A stretch of DNA of 34,976 nt from RGIG5270 sp045538635. Lineage in GTDB: Bacteria > Verrucomicrobiota > Lentisphaeria > Victivallales > Victivallaceae. Below the pieces are notes generated by a model. It did no database searches, was not told the DNA's origin, and saw nothing but the letters and a program-made list of their open reading frames with translations. The stretch is taken from the NCBI GenBank assembly GCA_045538635.1, contig JAZSRU010000067.1, positions 1-34,976 on the forward strand, given 5' to 3'. Shown piece after piece: positions 14,883 through 24,810 of this stretch (positions within the stretch are counted from its first letter, which is position 1; each line of letters opens with the position of its first letter). Position numbers and translations under genes: made by a program.

Positions 14883-15929
14883 TTAGCCGCGCTGTCCCAA
14901 ACGCTCATAAGTTTTCAGCATCAATTCTTCAGTTTCTTCAAAACTTATACAGCTGTCTGTAATGGAAATCCTTGAATCAGGTTTCACGCCGACTTTGATC
15001 GGCTGATTGCCGCATTCAAGATAGCTCTCCAGCATGACACCTTTTATGATATCTTCCCCGGCTGCGATTTGAGAAACGACATCTTCCAGAACAATCCGCT
15101 GTTTGCGGTAATCTTTATGGGAATTTGCATGACTGCAATCTACAACGATCATGGGTTTGAGTCCGGCTTTTTTCAACGCGACACGGAGAAAAGCAATATG
15201 CTCCGCCTCATAATTCGGCTGCGGTCCTCCGCGCAGAACAATATGTCCATATTCATTTCCCTTGGTACGGAAAACTCCGACATGACCATCCTCCATGATA
15301 CCGATAAAATTATGACAGCTTCTGGCTGTGGCAACAGCATCTATCGCGATCTGAAATGAACCGTCGGTTGCATTTTTAAAACCGACCGGCATGGAAAGAC
15401 CGCTTCCCAGCTGACGATGCGTTTGAGCTTCTGTCGTTCTGGCACCGATTGCCGCCCAGCTGACAGCATCTGCAAGGTATTGTGCAATTATCGGATCGAG
15501 CATTTCAGTTGCGGCGGGCAAACCTATATCAATGATCTGGAGCAGCAGATTGCGCGCCATAAAAAGTCCTTTATCAATATTATAAGAACCATTGATATCG
15601 GGGTCGTTTATCAATCCCTTCCATCCGAGAGTGGTACGCGGTTTTTCAAAATAAACACGCATGATCGTATAAATACGGTCACTGACTTTATCTGCAAGTT
15701 TTTTCAATTTACCGGCATATTCGAGTGCGGCTTCAGGATCATGAATTGAACACGGTCCGACAATCATCATCAATTTATTGCTTTTGCCGTCAAGAATATT
15801 GCATATTTCTTCGCGGCTGCGGGCAACTTTGATTGCCGCCTCTATTGACAACGGCAGTTCAGAGCGTATCTGTCCCGGCGAGGACAGCACACTTCTGCTG
15901 GCAATATTGACATTATTGGTATTAACCAT
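14883..15929 (-). CDS. aroG: class I 3-deoxy-7-phosphoheptulonate synthase (DAHP synthase)
   Basis: The 348-residue enzyme joins phosphoenolpyruvate and erythrose-4-phosphate in the first shikimate step. It matches AroG/F/H: MMIVGPCSIHDPEAALEYA, MRVYFEKPRTTLGWKGLINDP, WAAIGARTTEAQTHRQLGSGLSMPVGFKNATDG, VDCSHANS and GVMLESYLECGNQ. The N-terminal IRSELPLSIEAA region corresponds to the feedback-sensing part of the family; which amino acid inhibits it cannot be told. A GTG at 15950 in the same frame is an alternative start, but neither site has a strong ribosome-binding site; ATG at 15929 matches the E. coli length (350). It is first in a two-gene unit with lpxK. Confidence 0.9.
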   Translation of the reverse strand: MVNTNNVNIASRSVLSSPGQIRSELPLSIEAAIKVARSREEICNILDGKSNKLMMIVGPCSIHDPEAALEYAGKLKKLADKVSDRIYTIMRVYFEKPRTTLGWKGLINDPDINGSYNIDKGLFMARNLLLQIIDIGLPAATEMLDPIIAQYLADAVSWAAIGARTTEAQTHRQLGSGLSMPVGFKNATDGSFQIAIDAVATARSCHNFIGIMEDGHVGVFRTKGNEYGHIVLRGGPQPNYEAEHIAFLRVALKKAGLKPMIVVDCSHANSHKDYRKQRIVLEDVVSQIAAGEDIIKGVMLESYLECGNQPIKVGVKPDSRISITDSCISFEETEELMLKTYERLGQRG

Positions 15930-15988
15930 AACAAAACAACTTTTCTGCACGGAGCGTTAATATTAATATACAAAAATATACCTTTGAT

Positions 15989-16016
15989 AATATACACCTG
16001 AAAAATAAAAAGGCAA
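15989..16016 (-). promoter_or_regulatory. promoter of aroG-lpxK
   Basis: On the minus strand TTGCCT (16011-16016) is followed after 16 bases by TATATT (15989-15994). The leader to the gene start is short and AT-rich. The box type and spacing match the other predicted promoters of this window. Confidence 0.4.
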
Positions 16017-16045
16017 GAAATTTACAAGTTTTTGTATCAAATAAT

Positions 16046-16627
16046 TTACCATGGGATATAAGACATTCCGAACCCCAGAACTGCAGATATCATCATCAGC
16101 ATCAGGACAGTTAATTTAGTGTATCTCTGCAGTACGAATACCAATATAAAAATAATCAATCCTGACCATGAAAGTCCGAACTTGTCCGCCTCGCCGCTCC
16201 ACAATACTGACAGCGGAGCTTTGAACACCGATGTATTGGCAAAAAATATCACCGCTGAAAAAATCAATCCCAAAGTCACCGCACGGATACCGTCTATAAC
16301 TCCGGTGAAATATTTGTTATCACGGATTTTGTTCAATGAATACACCAGCAGGATTATCAATATGAGCGACGGCATGACAACCCCGATTGTCGCACACAGA
16401 GAACCCGGAAAACCCGCCTGCTGATAACCGATATAAGTCGCAGCATTCAATCCGATAGGTCCCGGAGTCACCTGTGCCAACGCAATAAGATTGGCAAATT
16501 CATTGCTTTCTATAAGTGCAGTACGCTCCACAAGTTCATACTGAAAAAGCGGAATCATCGCATAACCGCCACCGAAAGTCAGCACAGCGATTTTGGCAAA
16601 AAGCAGAAATAATTGCAATGGATTCAT
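16046..16627 (-). CDS. chrA: chromate transporter family protein, half-size subunit 2
   Basis: The 193-residue membrane protein is one half of a short-chain CHR pair. It shows the family opening LFAKIAVLTFGGGYAMIPLFQYELVE, then ALAQVTPGPIGLNAATYIGYQQAG, and four to six hydrophobic helices. The ATG overlaps the stop of the first half (TGATG) and AAGGAG lies eight bases before it, so the two halves are translated together. The family is named for chromate efflux, but the natural substrate in an organism like this is not known. It is the last gene of the lpxC run; no clear hairpin terminator follows. Confidence 0.87.
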   Translation of the reverse strand: MNPLQLFLLFAKIAVLTFGGGYAMIPLFQYELVERTALIESNEFANLIALAQVTPGPIGLNAATYIGYQQAGFPGSLCATIGVVMPSLILIILLVYSLNKIRDNKYFTGVIDGIRAVTLGLIFSAVIFFANTSVFKAPLSVLWSGEADKFGLSWSGLIIFILVFVLQRYTKLTVLMLMMISAVLGFGMSYIPW

Positions 16628-17193
16628 CACTCAGACTCCTTTTTGCGTACATTCCACGCCGCAATAAATACACTCAATGCACCAACTACACCACCGGAAA
16701 TAATCACATAAATCAAATCAACTCCGGTAAATATCAAAAGCACAAATGATATTACTGTCAAAGCAATTGCCAGTTTATTTTTACATACAGTACGACTCAT
16801 TTTTATAGCAGAATTGAGAATCAATGCCGAAACCCCCGCACGCACTCCGGCAAATGCGGCATCCATTGCCGGCCCCTGCAGACAGGTCATTACCGAAGCA
16901 ATCAGCAAAATCATCATAAACGGAACAATTACCACTCCCACCGAAGCTGCAACCGCCCCGGCTATCCCCGCCAGACGCATCCCGATATAACCGGACATAT
17001 TGACTGCAATGATCCCCGGCATTGATTGCCCGAAAGCCACAGTATCAACAATATCTTCATGAGTCAAATCTCCATTTGGAGCGGTAAAATACTTTTCAAT
17101 CAGGGGGATCATAGTCAAACCGCCGCCGATGCTGACGGATGAAATTTTGACAAAATTCCAGAATAAACGCCAAAGAATCCGGTTTTTTTTCAT
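16627..17193 (-). CDS. chrA: chromate transporter family protein, half-size subunit 1
   Basis: This 188-residue partner of the previous gene has FVKISSVSIGGGLTMIPLIEKYF, DTVAFGQSMPGIIAVNMSGYIGMRLAG and several membrane helices. The two halves share the GGG-MIPL and PG motifs and presumably assemble in antiparallel orientation to make a full-size transporter, as inferred for other short CHR pairs. It starts six bases after rodZ. Confidence 0.87.
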   Translation of the reverse strand: MKKNRILWRLFWNFVKISSVSIGGGLTMIPLIEKYFTAPNGDLTHEDIVDTVAFGQSMPGIIAVNMSGYIGMRLAGIAGAVAASVGVVIVPFMMILLIASVMTCLQGPAMDAAFAGVRAGVSALILNSAIKMSRTVCKNKLAIALTVISFVLLIFTGVDLIYVIISGGVVGALSVFIAAWNVRKKESE

Positions 17194-17199
17194 TTTACA

Positions 17200-18030
17200 T
17201 CACCTGGTTATTTTCAAAACCGGTGCATCCAGCTTCACTTCAGGCTGCAGTTTTATCAATGCATCTGATGAAAAATGTTCAACCGGAGTAATATTGGGAA
17301 CAACTTTTCTGTCGTCTTTTTTGCTGATGACAAAGAAATAAATACCAACTGCGATCAAAATCAATGCTGCCGCCAATACCGCTGCAAAAAACATATAAAT
17401 ATGACGGAGTTTATTCACATTTTCCTCGCTCGGCTCATAAATGGCAACCACTTTGTCCATATCTTCCGGCAATTCAACTTCCATCCGCGCGCGTACTTTG
17501 GCAGAAAGAGCAACGATTTCGCTGTCTGTCAGATGATAAATCGCTCCCAGCCGGCGAATGTATGCCACAATATAAACTTCCGGCGGCAATGAATCGTAAT
17601 CTTCATTTTCCAATGCTGTCAGAAAACTTTCCTTGATCCTCAATTCAGCCGCAAGATCGCATATGCTCAAACATGATTCCTCACGCAAACGCCGGAGTGT
17701 GATGCCGAAATTATCATAATCCAGCGCGATATCCGGACGGCGGACTTTGTCTATCGTGCGCACAACAATCTCCGGTTCAGGTTCTTTCGCAGTTTCAACT
17801 GCAGTAAAAGTGTTCTGCTGTACCGGAGCAGTATTTTCTTCAATTTTATCAGCCAGATAACGGATTTCATCATCGGTCAAATCTGTGTTCTCCGCCTCAT
17901 CTTCTGCAGAAAAAATATCAGGATGCATATCCTGCGAATTTATTTCCGCCGCTTCATTGCTGACAACTTCATCTTTTTTGCTGTCAGCAGACGATTTCAA
18001 ATCAAAATCCTCAAAAAGATCATCTGTCAT
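17200..18030 (-). CDS. rodZ: RodZ-like cytoskeletal helix-turn-helix membrane protein
   Basis: The 276-residue protein has an acidic N-terminal tail of about 95 residues, an HTH of the RodZ/HTH_25 type (FGITLRRLREESCLSICDLAAELRIKESFLTALENEDYDSLP, then VYIVAYIRRLGAIYHL), a juxtamembrane region, one transmembrane helix (about 219-244) and only about 30 residues after it. RodZ normally links MreB to the cell-wall machinery. Here the N-terminal tail is unusually long, and the outer part is much shorter than in E. coli (337 residues in total). ATG at 18030 has GGAG seven bases ahead; a TTG two codons upstream is less likely. It overlaps the ftsK stop region. Confidence 0.8.
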   Translation of the reverse strand: MTDDLFEDFDLKSSADSKKDEVVSNEAAEINSQDMHPDIFSAEDEAENTDLTDDEIRYLADKIEENTAPVQQNTFTAVETAKEPEPEIVVRTIDKVRRPDIALDYDNFGITLRRLREESCLSICDLAAELRIKESFLTALENEDYDSLPPEVYIVAYIRRLGAIYHLTDSEIVALSAKVRARMEVELPEDMDKVVAIYEPSEENVNKLRHIYMFFAAVLAAALILIAVGIYFFVISKKDDRKVVPNITPVEHFSSDALIKLQPEVKLDAPVLKITR

Positions 18031-18032
18031 AA

Positions 18033-20537
18033 TCAAACTCCGTCTATTTCATCAAAAACAAGTATCTGCCGTTTGTTACCGCCGGTGCTTTGAGGCCCGA
18101 TAATACCGCGCTCTTCAAACAACTCTATCAGATTGGCGGCGCGGTTGTAGCCGATCCCCAATCTGCGCTGGAGATAACTGGTACTTGCCTGACGGCTGGA
18201 AAAAATGACCTCCAGCGCTTTCAAAGTAAGTTTATCATCTCCGGGCTGTGAATATTTCTGCACCATAGGCGCGTATTCCTGCGAAAGGATGTCATCCATG
18301 ACATCATCAAGTTCACTGCGGGATTCGCCGCCGCGTTTTGAAGCGGACGCCATTTCATCCTCCGCCGCCATTTCGGCTTCCTCATCAACGAGTATGGATT
18401 CATTGAAATCCTGCGGACGCTGCATGGCAATAAAACTGACAACTTTTTTGATATCTTCATCCTGAATCATTGCCCCCTGAACGCGTTCAAGCTCTGATGC
18501 CCCGGGCGGCAAGAAAAGCATATCGCCCTTGCCGAGCAGTTTATCTGCACCGCTGCGATCGAGAATAACGCGGCTGTCCACGCCGGAACCGACTTTGAAC
18601 GCAATTCTGGTCGGCAAGTTAGCTTTGATGACACCGGTAATGATATTTGTTGACGGACGCTGCGTGGCAACGACAATATGCATGCCTGCGGCACGCGCCT
18701 TGGCTGCAATTTTGTTGATAGAGGTTTCAACCTCGATTTTTGCTTCCGTCAGCATCAAATCAGCAAGTTCGTCGATGATAATGACCAGAAGCGGCAGCTT
18801 GGCGGGCATCGGCTCACCGTTGCGGTCAACTTCGCCATCTGCAATATGGCGTTTATTAAAAGCCTTCATACTCTTGACTCCGGCATCTGCCAGCAGACGG
18901 TAACGGCGTTCCATTTCATTCACTGCCCAGCGGAGAGCCAGCGGCACTTTCTGTGAATCGTTGAGAACGGGGGTTATCAAATGCGGTATATTTTCATAAT
19001 CTTTAAGTTCGACAACTTTGGGGTCAACCATTATCAAGCGCAAATCATCCGGTGAAAATTTAAACAGCAAACTCATAATAAGCGTATTCATACATACACT
19101 TTTACCTGAACCGGTCTGCCCCGCGATCAAAAGGTGCGGAGCTTTGGCAAGGTCAAGAATGATCGGTTTACCGGCAACATCTTTGCCGAGGATGACCGGC
19201 ATTTCCGCCTCGCTGTTGAGCCATGCGGCAGATTCCATGATGGAGCGGGCATGAACTGCGGAACTTTTTGCATTGGGAGCTTCGACACCGACGGCGTTTT
19301 TGCCGGGGATGGGAGCGAGGACACGGATGCTTGTTGCAGCAAGATTCATTTTGATATTATCCGACAAACTGGTAATTTTATCGACCTTGACACCGGGGGC
19401 AAGAGAGATTTCATATCTTGTGACCCGCGGTCCGGTAATATGGTCAGTAACTCTGCCGTCAACTTTAAAACTGTCCAAAGTTGATTGCAGAATAGCTTTT
19501 TTGGTATTGATATCATTGATATCTTCGCCGCCGTCGTCATCACCTTTGCTCAACATATTGATATTGGGGCAGACATAAGCGGTTGTAAAGATGGATTTTT
19601 TGCCTTTTTCGCCTTTAACGGAAATATTTATTTCGGGGTCTGCGCTGTTGAGTGCGGCAGATTTTACGGCAGAAATTTTCTCTTCCACCTCATCATCCTG
19701 CAGCAAGGTCTGCTGAATAGCGGCGGCTTGAGCTTCTTTGGCTTTTTCTTCGCGCATTTTTTCCTCAAGTGCGGCGGCTTCGGCAGTTTCTGCACGCAAG
19801 CGATCGGCTTCGCGTTTATTTTCTGCACGCTGCTGAATGCTTTCATCATAGCGTTCTTTCATAGCGCGCAAAGCATCACGGACGGCTGAATTTTTAGTTC
19901 CGCTTTCAGATTTTTCCTGCGCAGTCCTTCTAATCAGCATAACGACAATTTTGTGCCAATCAGAAAGATAAACAATCAATATGCCGCCAAGCAGGAACAA
20001 ATATCCGACAATGGATGTTCCGACATAACCGATATATTTGCGCAGAACTCCCGCCCCGACAGGCGGATTGATATCAACTGCCGGTCCGGCAAGGAAGCGT
20101 CCTATCATACCGCCGGGGATCGCCTGTGCCGCAGTACCTCTGCGCCCCAGCCCAAGAGTTTCAGTAATTTCTGCAAACGGTTCAGGGGTAATCGCAAAAA
20201 GCATCGACGAGCCGAATACCAGAAAAAATATTCCAAGCCAGTAATACTTTCTCTCCCACGGTATCTTCCACATCAACTGGCGCACCCCCCAGAGCATGAT
20301 CAATATTACCATGACATAACTTGCCAAACCGACCAGATTGAACATGACAAGAGAAATCCCTGCTCCGATTTCGCCGATATAATTGCGGATATATTTGTCA
20401 ACGCTGAAATCTTCCGGCGAATATGACACTATTGACAGCATGAACAATACCGACAGCACAAAACACAAAATGTACCGGATTTTGAACTGCGGTTCCTGCG
20501 TATTATTTTCAGACTGATTGTTTTTGACTCTGCTCAT
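18033..20537 (-). CDS. ftsK: DNA translocase FtsK/SpoIIIE
   Basis: The 834-residue protein pumps chromosomal DNA through the closing septum. N-terminal membrane helices fall between about 20 and 195. A charged, Ala/Glu-rich coiled-coil linker spans about 215-290. The motor domain has Walker A AGQTGSGKS (472-480) and Walker B LLVIIIDELADLML, followed by ATQRPSTNIITGVIKANLPTRIAFKV and LDRSGADKLLGKGDMLF. The C-terminal winged-helix gamma domain (TSYLQRRLGIGYNRAANLIELFEERGIIGP) should read oriented chromosomal motifs. The length is in the SpoIIIE/short FtsK range. One base separates it from apgM. Confidence 0.96.
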   Translation of the reverse strand: MSRVKNNQSENNTQEPQFKIRYILCFVLSVLFMLSIVSYSPEDFSVDKYIRNYIGEIGAGISLVMFNLVGLASYVMVILIMLWGVRQLMWKIPWERKYYWLGIFFLVFGSSMLFAITPEPFAEITETLGLGRRGTAAQAIPGGMIGRFLAGPAVDINPPVGAGVLRKYIGYVGTSIVGYLFLLGGILIVYLSDWHKIVVMLIRRTAQEKSESGTKNSAVRDALRAMKERYDESIQQRAENKREADRLRAETAEAAALEEKMREEKAKEAQAAAIQQTLLQDDEVEEKISAVKSAALNSADPEINISVKGEKGKKSIFTTAYVCPNINMLSKGDDDGGEDINDINTKKAILQSTLDSFKVDGRVTDHITGPRVTRYEISLAPGVKVDKITSLSDNIKMNLAATSIRVLAPIPGKNAVGVEAPNAKSSAVHARSIMESAAWLNSEAEMPVILGKDVAGKPIILDLAKAPHLLIAGQTGSGKSVCMNTLIMSLLFKFSPDDLRLIMVDPKVVELKDYENIPHLITPVLNDSQKVPLALRWAVNEMERRYRLLADAGVKSMKAFNKRHIADGEVDRNGEPMPAKLPLLVIIIDELADLMLTEAKIEVETSINKIAAKARAAGMHIVVATQRPSTNIITGVIKANLPTRIAFKVGSGVDSRVILDRSGADKLLGKGDMLFLPPGASELERVQGAMIQDEDIKKVVSFIAMQRPQDFNESILVDEEAEMAAEDEMASASKRGGESRSELDDVMDDILSQEYAPMVQKYSQPGDDKLTLKALEVIFSSRQASTSYLQRRLGIGYNRAANLIELFEERGIIGPQSTGGNKRQILVFDEIDGV

Positions 20538-20538
20538 C

Positions 20539-21735
20539 TCAATCCTTGAAAAGTAAGTACATTAAATCATCTCTTTCAAGCAAACCGATACGCCCGTCAA
20601 CGGCTGCGCTTTCAGAGTAAACTTCAACTTCGTCAGCTTCAATACCGGGACCGCAGACTGCAAAAGGTACAGGATCTGTCGTATGCAGACGCTTCAAAAC
20701 AGGTACGGGATGATCCGGCAATATCATAAAACGGACATCCTGCCCTTCAAGTTTTTTCATTACGCGGCTGACCAGACGCGCATCAAATTCCTCGATTGCC
20801 TGCAATTTGAGTTTGAGATCACCGAGGTGTGAAACTTCATCAATACCCTCGACATGGACATAAACAAAATCATTGTCTTTCAATGCCTCGACTGCGGCAT
20901 CGGCTTTATTTTCATAATTTGTATCAATGAACCCGGTTGCGCCCTCTACTTCAATGACCTGCATTTTGGAACAGATACCGATACCTTTGATGACATCAAC
21001 GGCGGAAATAACCGCGCCCTTGCGTCCGTATTTGTCGGCAAAAAGCGGGAAAGCCGGTTTGTAACCGGGACTCCACGGCCAAATACGGTTGGCAGGACTT
21101 GCCTTGCCCTGATTCAACGGATGTTTTTCAAGGAAGACGCGTGCTTTTTCATAGAGGTCGAGGAGAAATTCAACGGTATATTCTGCATCCTTTGACAGCG
21201 GTTTGAGCTGAATATCTTTTTCATTCATACCATGAGAAGAGTCGGGTTTGGCATAATCGACATTTTTGCTGAATTCCTTACCATGAAGCACCAGCAGATT
21301 TCTGTAACTGACACCGGGATAAAAAGTTACTTTATCGGACCCGAATTCTTTCTGCAGATCGGCAATGATCTGTGAGCTGACTTCATTATCGATATGTCCG
21401 GCAGAATAATCCAGAATTTCGCCCTCATCACTGCATGTAATGATATTGCAGCGCCATGCGACATCATCAGGACCGAGTTCAATTTTCTGACTGACAGCCT
21501 CAATAGGACCGCGTCCGGGATAATTTTTTTCCGGCAGCATACCCATAACAGACATATTTGCAACATCACTTGAGGTAGGCAAGCCGTCGGGCAAGGTACG
21601 GAAAAAACCGCTTGCACCCTTGCGGGCAATAGAATCCATTGCCGGAGTATTTGCATATTCCAGCGGAGTTTTACCGTTCAATTCTGCCAATGGCTCATCT
21701 GCCATTCCGTCTGCGAGAAAAAGGATACTTTTCAT
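20539..21735 (-). CDS. apgM: cofactor-independent phosphoglycerate mutase, archaeal type
   Basis: The 398-residue enzyme interconverts 3- and 2-phosphoglycerate. It belongs to the alkaline-phosphatase superfamily: MKSILFLADGMADEP carries the first metal Asp, GLPTSSDVANMSVMG holds the catalytic Ser with neighbouring metal ligands, and VHVEGIDEVSHLGD and ILPDHPVPV supply the remaining ligands. TDPVPFAVCGPG is typical of ApgM. It is not the longer bacterial GpmI. It sits between dnaG and ftsK with one-base gaps on both sides, so it shares their transcript. Confidence 0.92.
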   Translation of the reverse strand: MKSILFLADGMADEPLAELNGKTPLEYANTPAMDSIARKGASGFFRTLPDGLPTSSDVANMSVMGMLPEKNYPGRGPIEAVSQKIELGPDDVAWRCNIITCSDEGEILDYSAGHIDNEVSSQIIADLQKEFGSDKVTFYPGVSYRNLLVLHGKEFSKNVDYAKPDSSHGMNEKDIQLKPLSKDAEYTVEFLLDLYEKARVFLEKHPLNQGKASPANRIWPWSPGYKPAFPLFADKYGRKGAVISAVDVIKGIGICSKMQVIEVEGATGFIDTNYENKADAAVEALKDNDFVYVHVEGIDEVSHLGDLKLKLQAIEEFDARLVSRVMKKLEGQDVRFMILPDHPVPVLKRLHTTDPVPFAVCGPGIEADEVEVYSESAAVDGRIGLLERDDLMYLLFKD

Positions 21736-21736
21736 T

Positions 21737-23560
21737 TTATTTCTTTTCTTTATCTGATTCTATTAATTGTTTAAGCAGTTCCATGCGTCTGGCGGGATCG
21801 GATTCATTCCGCATTGCATCTGTGAGCTGCTGTTGTTTTCGTTTTATATAAAATTGTTTTACTGATAAAATACAGTCATTTGTAATTTTATCAACATCAT
21901 TTTCTGAAATTTCCGAATCTTTCACGCAGAGCTGACTTATTTCGGCACATTCCTGCTCAAGCAAAAGATCTGCCAGAAGTTTATACGAATTGCTGTGATC
22001 GCCATACAACGCCTCATTGATAACCAATCCGAGCGCTTTGCCGACCAATCCTGAATCATTCAACAGATCCTGCGGCAGACATTCTGCCATCATACGCGCT
22101 TTATCTTCAAAATTTAAAGCAGTTTCCAGCAGAAGCAATAAAGATTCATTGACATTGGCAGGCAATTGGGCGATAGTTTGTTTCCGCTGCTGCATCTTTG
22201 CCTCATCGACGGCAGTACCTCTGACACGCCGTTCCTCAAAACGGTTCAACCGGTCAAGTTCAGTCTGCATTGCCTCACGGCTCAAGCGGAACATCTCTGC
22301 ACCTTTATGCATATAAAGTTCGCGGGTCATGGCATTTTCCACAAGTTTGACCAGATTAAGATATTCCGCCGCCGCCTGGCTTCTGCCGTTGACCGACTCA
22401 AAATCATATTTTGCACGCATAACACGCTCAAAAAATACCAGCCAATCCTCTGCATTGTGTACCGCATCGGCAATCGCCTGCGCACCCTCTTTTTTAAAAA
22501 GTTCATCCGGGTCCTTGCCGCCGGGGAAACGGATAACGGAAATCTCCATATCCAGCGGCAGAATAAGTTCTATCGCCCGCAAAATCGCCTTCTGCCCTGC
22601 ATTATCCGAGTCAAAGCCAAGCATGATCTTCTGCGTACTGCGCTTCAATATCCGCGCCTGTTCCACAGTAAATCCGGTTCCCTGCGGAGCAACTGCACAA
22701 CCGAATGATGCACGATGCATGGCGATCACATCCAGCTGTCCTTCACACAAAATCGCCATATTCTGATTTCTCATCTCCGGCCGTGCTATCGGCAAAGCAT
22801 ACAATAAATTCCCCTTTTTGAAAATCGGAGTTTCAGGAGTATTGACATATTTGGCGACCGGTGCATCTTTTTCAAGCGTTCGCGCGCTGAAACCAACAAC
22901 TTTCCCGGTTTCATTCCAGATGGAAAATGTCAATCTGCCCTTGAAATGGTCATAGAGAGTTCTGCGCTCATCATTGCGGCGGACGGTTCCGGTAGCGACC
23001 ATTTCATCATCGGTATAACCTTTTGAACGGGCAAATTTTACTGCTGCATCCCACTCGTCCGGCGAATATCCGATACGGAATTTACGGATGACATCATCGG
23101 GGATACCGCGTTCATGCAAATATTCCAACGCATGTCTGCCGCATGGAGAAAAGAGTGATTTTTCAAAAAATTGTGCAAATTCTTCGCTCAAGCGGTACAA
23201 TCTTTCGCGTTCATCAGCGCGTTCACGGGAATTTTTGTTCCCCGCATCATAGGTAACTTTTTCCGGAATGATAACGCCGCAGCGCGAAGCAAGCAGATGC
23301 ACCGCATTCGGGAAGTCGACATTTTCACGCTCCATGACAAAACGGAAAATATCTCCCCCCTTGCCGCAGCCGAAACAATGATAACTCTGACGGTTTTCAT
23401 TTACTGTAAAAGACGGTGTTTTCTCCTGATGAAACGGACAGAGCGCTTTGTAAACGCCATTGCCGCCGCGTTTCAAATGGACATACGAGGAGAGCAGTTC
23501 AACAATATTTATTCTTGAACGGATCTCCTCAATAATATCATCAGGAATGGCACGATTCAT
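21737..23560 (-). CDS. dnaG: DNA primase
   Basis: The 607-residue primase makes RNA primers for replication. It has the CHC2 zinc domain (C41, H44, C62, C65 in CPFHQEKTPSF...YHCFGCGKGGD), the catalytic core with FSARTL and AKYVNTPETPIFKKGNLLYAL, the TOPRIM segment ILCEGQLDVIAMH with LGFDSDNAGQKA, and FPGGKDPDELF. The C-terminal helicase-binding region (from about 430) is poorly conserved, as usual. It starts 17 bases after the TPR lipoprotein. The common rpsU-dnaG-rpoD neighbourhood is absent. Confidence 0.95.
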   Translation of the reverse strand: MNRAIPDDIIEEIRSRINIVELLSSYVHLKRGGNGVYKALCPFHQEKTPSFTVNENRQSYHCFGCGKGGDIFRFVMERENVDFPNAVHLLASRCGVIIPEKVTYDAGNKNSRERADERERLYRLSEEFAQFFEKSLFSPCGRHALEYLHERGIPDDVIRKFRIGYSPDEWDAAVKFARSKGYTDDEMVATGTVRRNDERRTLYDHFKGRLTFSIWNETGKVVGFSARTLEKDAPVAKYVNTPETPIFKKGNLLYALPIARPEMRNQNMAILCEGQLDVIAMHRASFGCAVAPQGTGFTVEQARILKRSTQKIMLGFDSDNAGQKAILRAIELILPLDMEISVIRFPGGKDPDELFKKEGAQAIADAVHNAEDWLVFFERVMRAKYDFESVNGRSQAAAEYLNLVKLVENAMTRELYMHKGAEMFRLSREAMQTELDRLNRFEERRVRGTAVDEAKMQQRKQTIAQLPANVNESLLLLLETALNFEDKARMMAECLPQDLLNDSGLVGKALGLVINEALYGDHSNSYKLLADLLLEQECAEISQLCVKDSEISENDVDKITNDCILSVKQFYIKRKQQQLTDAMRNESDPARRMELLKQLIESDKEKK

Positions 23561-23577
23561 TATAAAATCCTGTTTTT

Positions 23578-24366
23578 TTACCGTGAACGGCGGCTGCTGT
23601 TTTTCTTATTTTTGCTCATGCGTTTTTCAACATCTTTTCGGATTGAGGCCCATGCCGGGTCTGCGGCACTCTGCTTGAGAAACTTCTGATATTTGGATAC
23701 AGCCAACGCAGGCTTGTTATAAAGGCAGTCAATAGCGACCGCATAATTATAATTGCTCAAAACTGTTTTTGCATATTTGTCGGCAAGACCGAAATTAATA
23801 GTCGCATTGCGTTTGTCCCCCCGCAAAGCATAAGCATGTCCCAGCATTGTCTTGCCCTCGAATGTATCAAGTACAGAACTGTCAAGTGATTCGATCTTGC
23901 GGAGATATCCCAATGCCTTGTCCGATTTCAAAGCCACTGAAAGGTTGGCAAGCAATATCAATGTATTGACATCATCCTCTTTAAGTGCATGAGCTTTGGT
24001 GAGATAGCCGACCGCCTCTGCCGCAGTATCTTTGTTGTAACTGTAAAGTCTGCCGAGAGTATAAAGCACATTGAAATTATTTGATGCCAGACGGAACGCC
24101 TGCAATGCAGAATCCAGTGCCAGAGTTTTATCGTTGCAGCGCTCCGCCATCAATGCGCGCATCAACAATGCTTCAACATTGTCCGGGCTGACGATGCAGG
24201 CATCTTTGGCAAGCATCAAAGCATTGCTGTTTTTTCCGTTCTGCGCCTCTTTGACAGCCATTTGCAGCAGAGTATTGACATCATTGGCAGAACCTGAACA
24301 GCCGCAGAAAAACGCCGCACAAACTACCATTATCAATACTGCAAAAATTCTTATGTACCGCTTCAT
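23578..24366 (-). CDS. TPR-repeat exported protein, probable lipoprotein
   Basis: The 262-residue product starts MKRYIRIFAVLIMVVCAAFFCGC, a signal peptide with a loose lipobox (Cys23 after F-C-G; Cys21 is an alternative). Helical repeats of TPR type follow (ALMLAKDACIVSPDNVEALLMRALMAE; ALDSALQAFRLASNNFNVLYTLGRLYS; AVGYLTKAHALKEDDVNTLILLANLS), and the tail is very basic (KKNSSRRSR). The open frame continues upstream to 24474, inside the HIT gene, but ATG at 24366 has the signal peptide and avoids that overlap. TPR lipoproteins commonly act as envelope scaffolds; the partner is unknown. Confidence 0.75.
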   Translation of the reverse strand: MKRYIRIFAVLIMVVCAAFFCGCSGSANDVNTLLQMAVKEAQNGKNSNALMLAKDACIVSPDNVEALLMRALMAERCNDKTLALDSALQAFRLASNNFNVLYTLGRLYSYNKDTAAEAVGYLTKAHALKEDDVNTLILLANLSVALKSDKALGYLRKIESLDSSVLDTFEGKTMLGHAYALRGDKRNATINFGLADKYAKTVLSNYNYAVAIDCLYNKPALAVSKYQKFLKQSAADPAWASIRKDVEKRMSKNKKNSSRRSR

Positions 24367-24373
24367 AATAAAA

Positions 24374-24799
24374 TCATTCCGATTTTTTTGCAATTCTCTG
24401 GGCCAGTTTTCCGACGATTTCAGCCATTTCTCCGTCTGCATAAGAGAGCTGACGCCAGTTCCAATGAAAACCATCCTCTATCCAGCGTGGCACAATGTGC
24501 AGATGAGCATGCATGACCACCTGACCTGCGGCTGTACCATCCGCGAGATGCAGATTATATGCATCAGCTTCAAGTTCACGCTTGAGAGCGATACCGATAC
24601 GGCTGCCGATCTTCATCATTCTGCCTGCGGTTGCTTCATCAACAGCGGCAACGGATTCATGATGTTCCTTTGGGATCACGAGGACATGGCCCTTGTTGAT
24701 CGGAGAAATATCAAGAAATGCATAAACGAGTTCATCTTCATAAACTTTGGCGGAAGGGATCTCGCCCGCAATAATTTTACAAAAAATGCAATTTTCCAT
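24374..24799 (-). CDS. histidine triad (HIT/HINT) nucleotide-binding hydrolase
   Basis: The 141-residue protein has the HINT opening CIFCKIIAGEIPSAKVYEDE, then AFLDISPINKGHVLVIPK and the triad MHAHLHIVPRW. Cys4 and Cys7 may bind zinc with downstream histidines. The family hydrolyses AMP-linked compounds (phosphoramidates, adenylates). It lies 11 bases after ymdB and seven before the TPR lipoprotein gene. Confidence 0.9.
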   Translation of the reverse strand: MENCIFCKIIAGEIPSAKVYEDELVYAFLDISPINKGHVLVIPKEHHESVAAVDEATAGRMMKIGSRIGIALKRELEADAYNLHLADGTAAGQVVMHAHLHIVPRWIEDGFHWNWRQLSYADGEMAEIVGKLAQRIAKKSE

Positions 24800-24810
24800 T
24801 TTGTTATTCC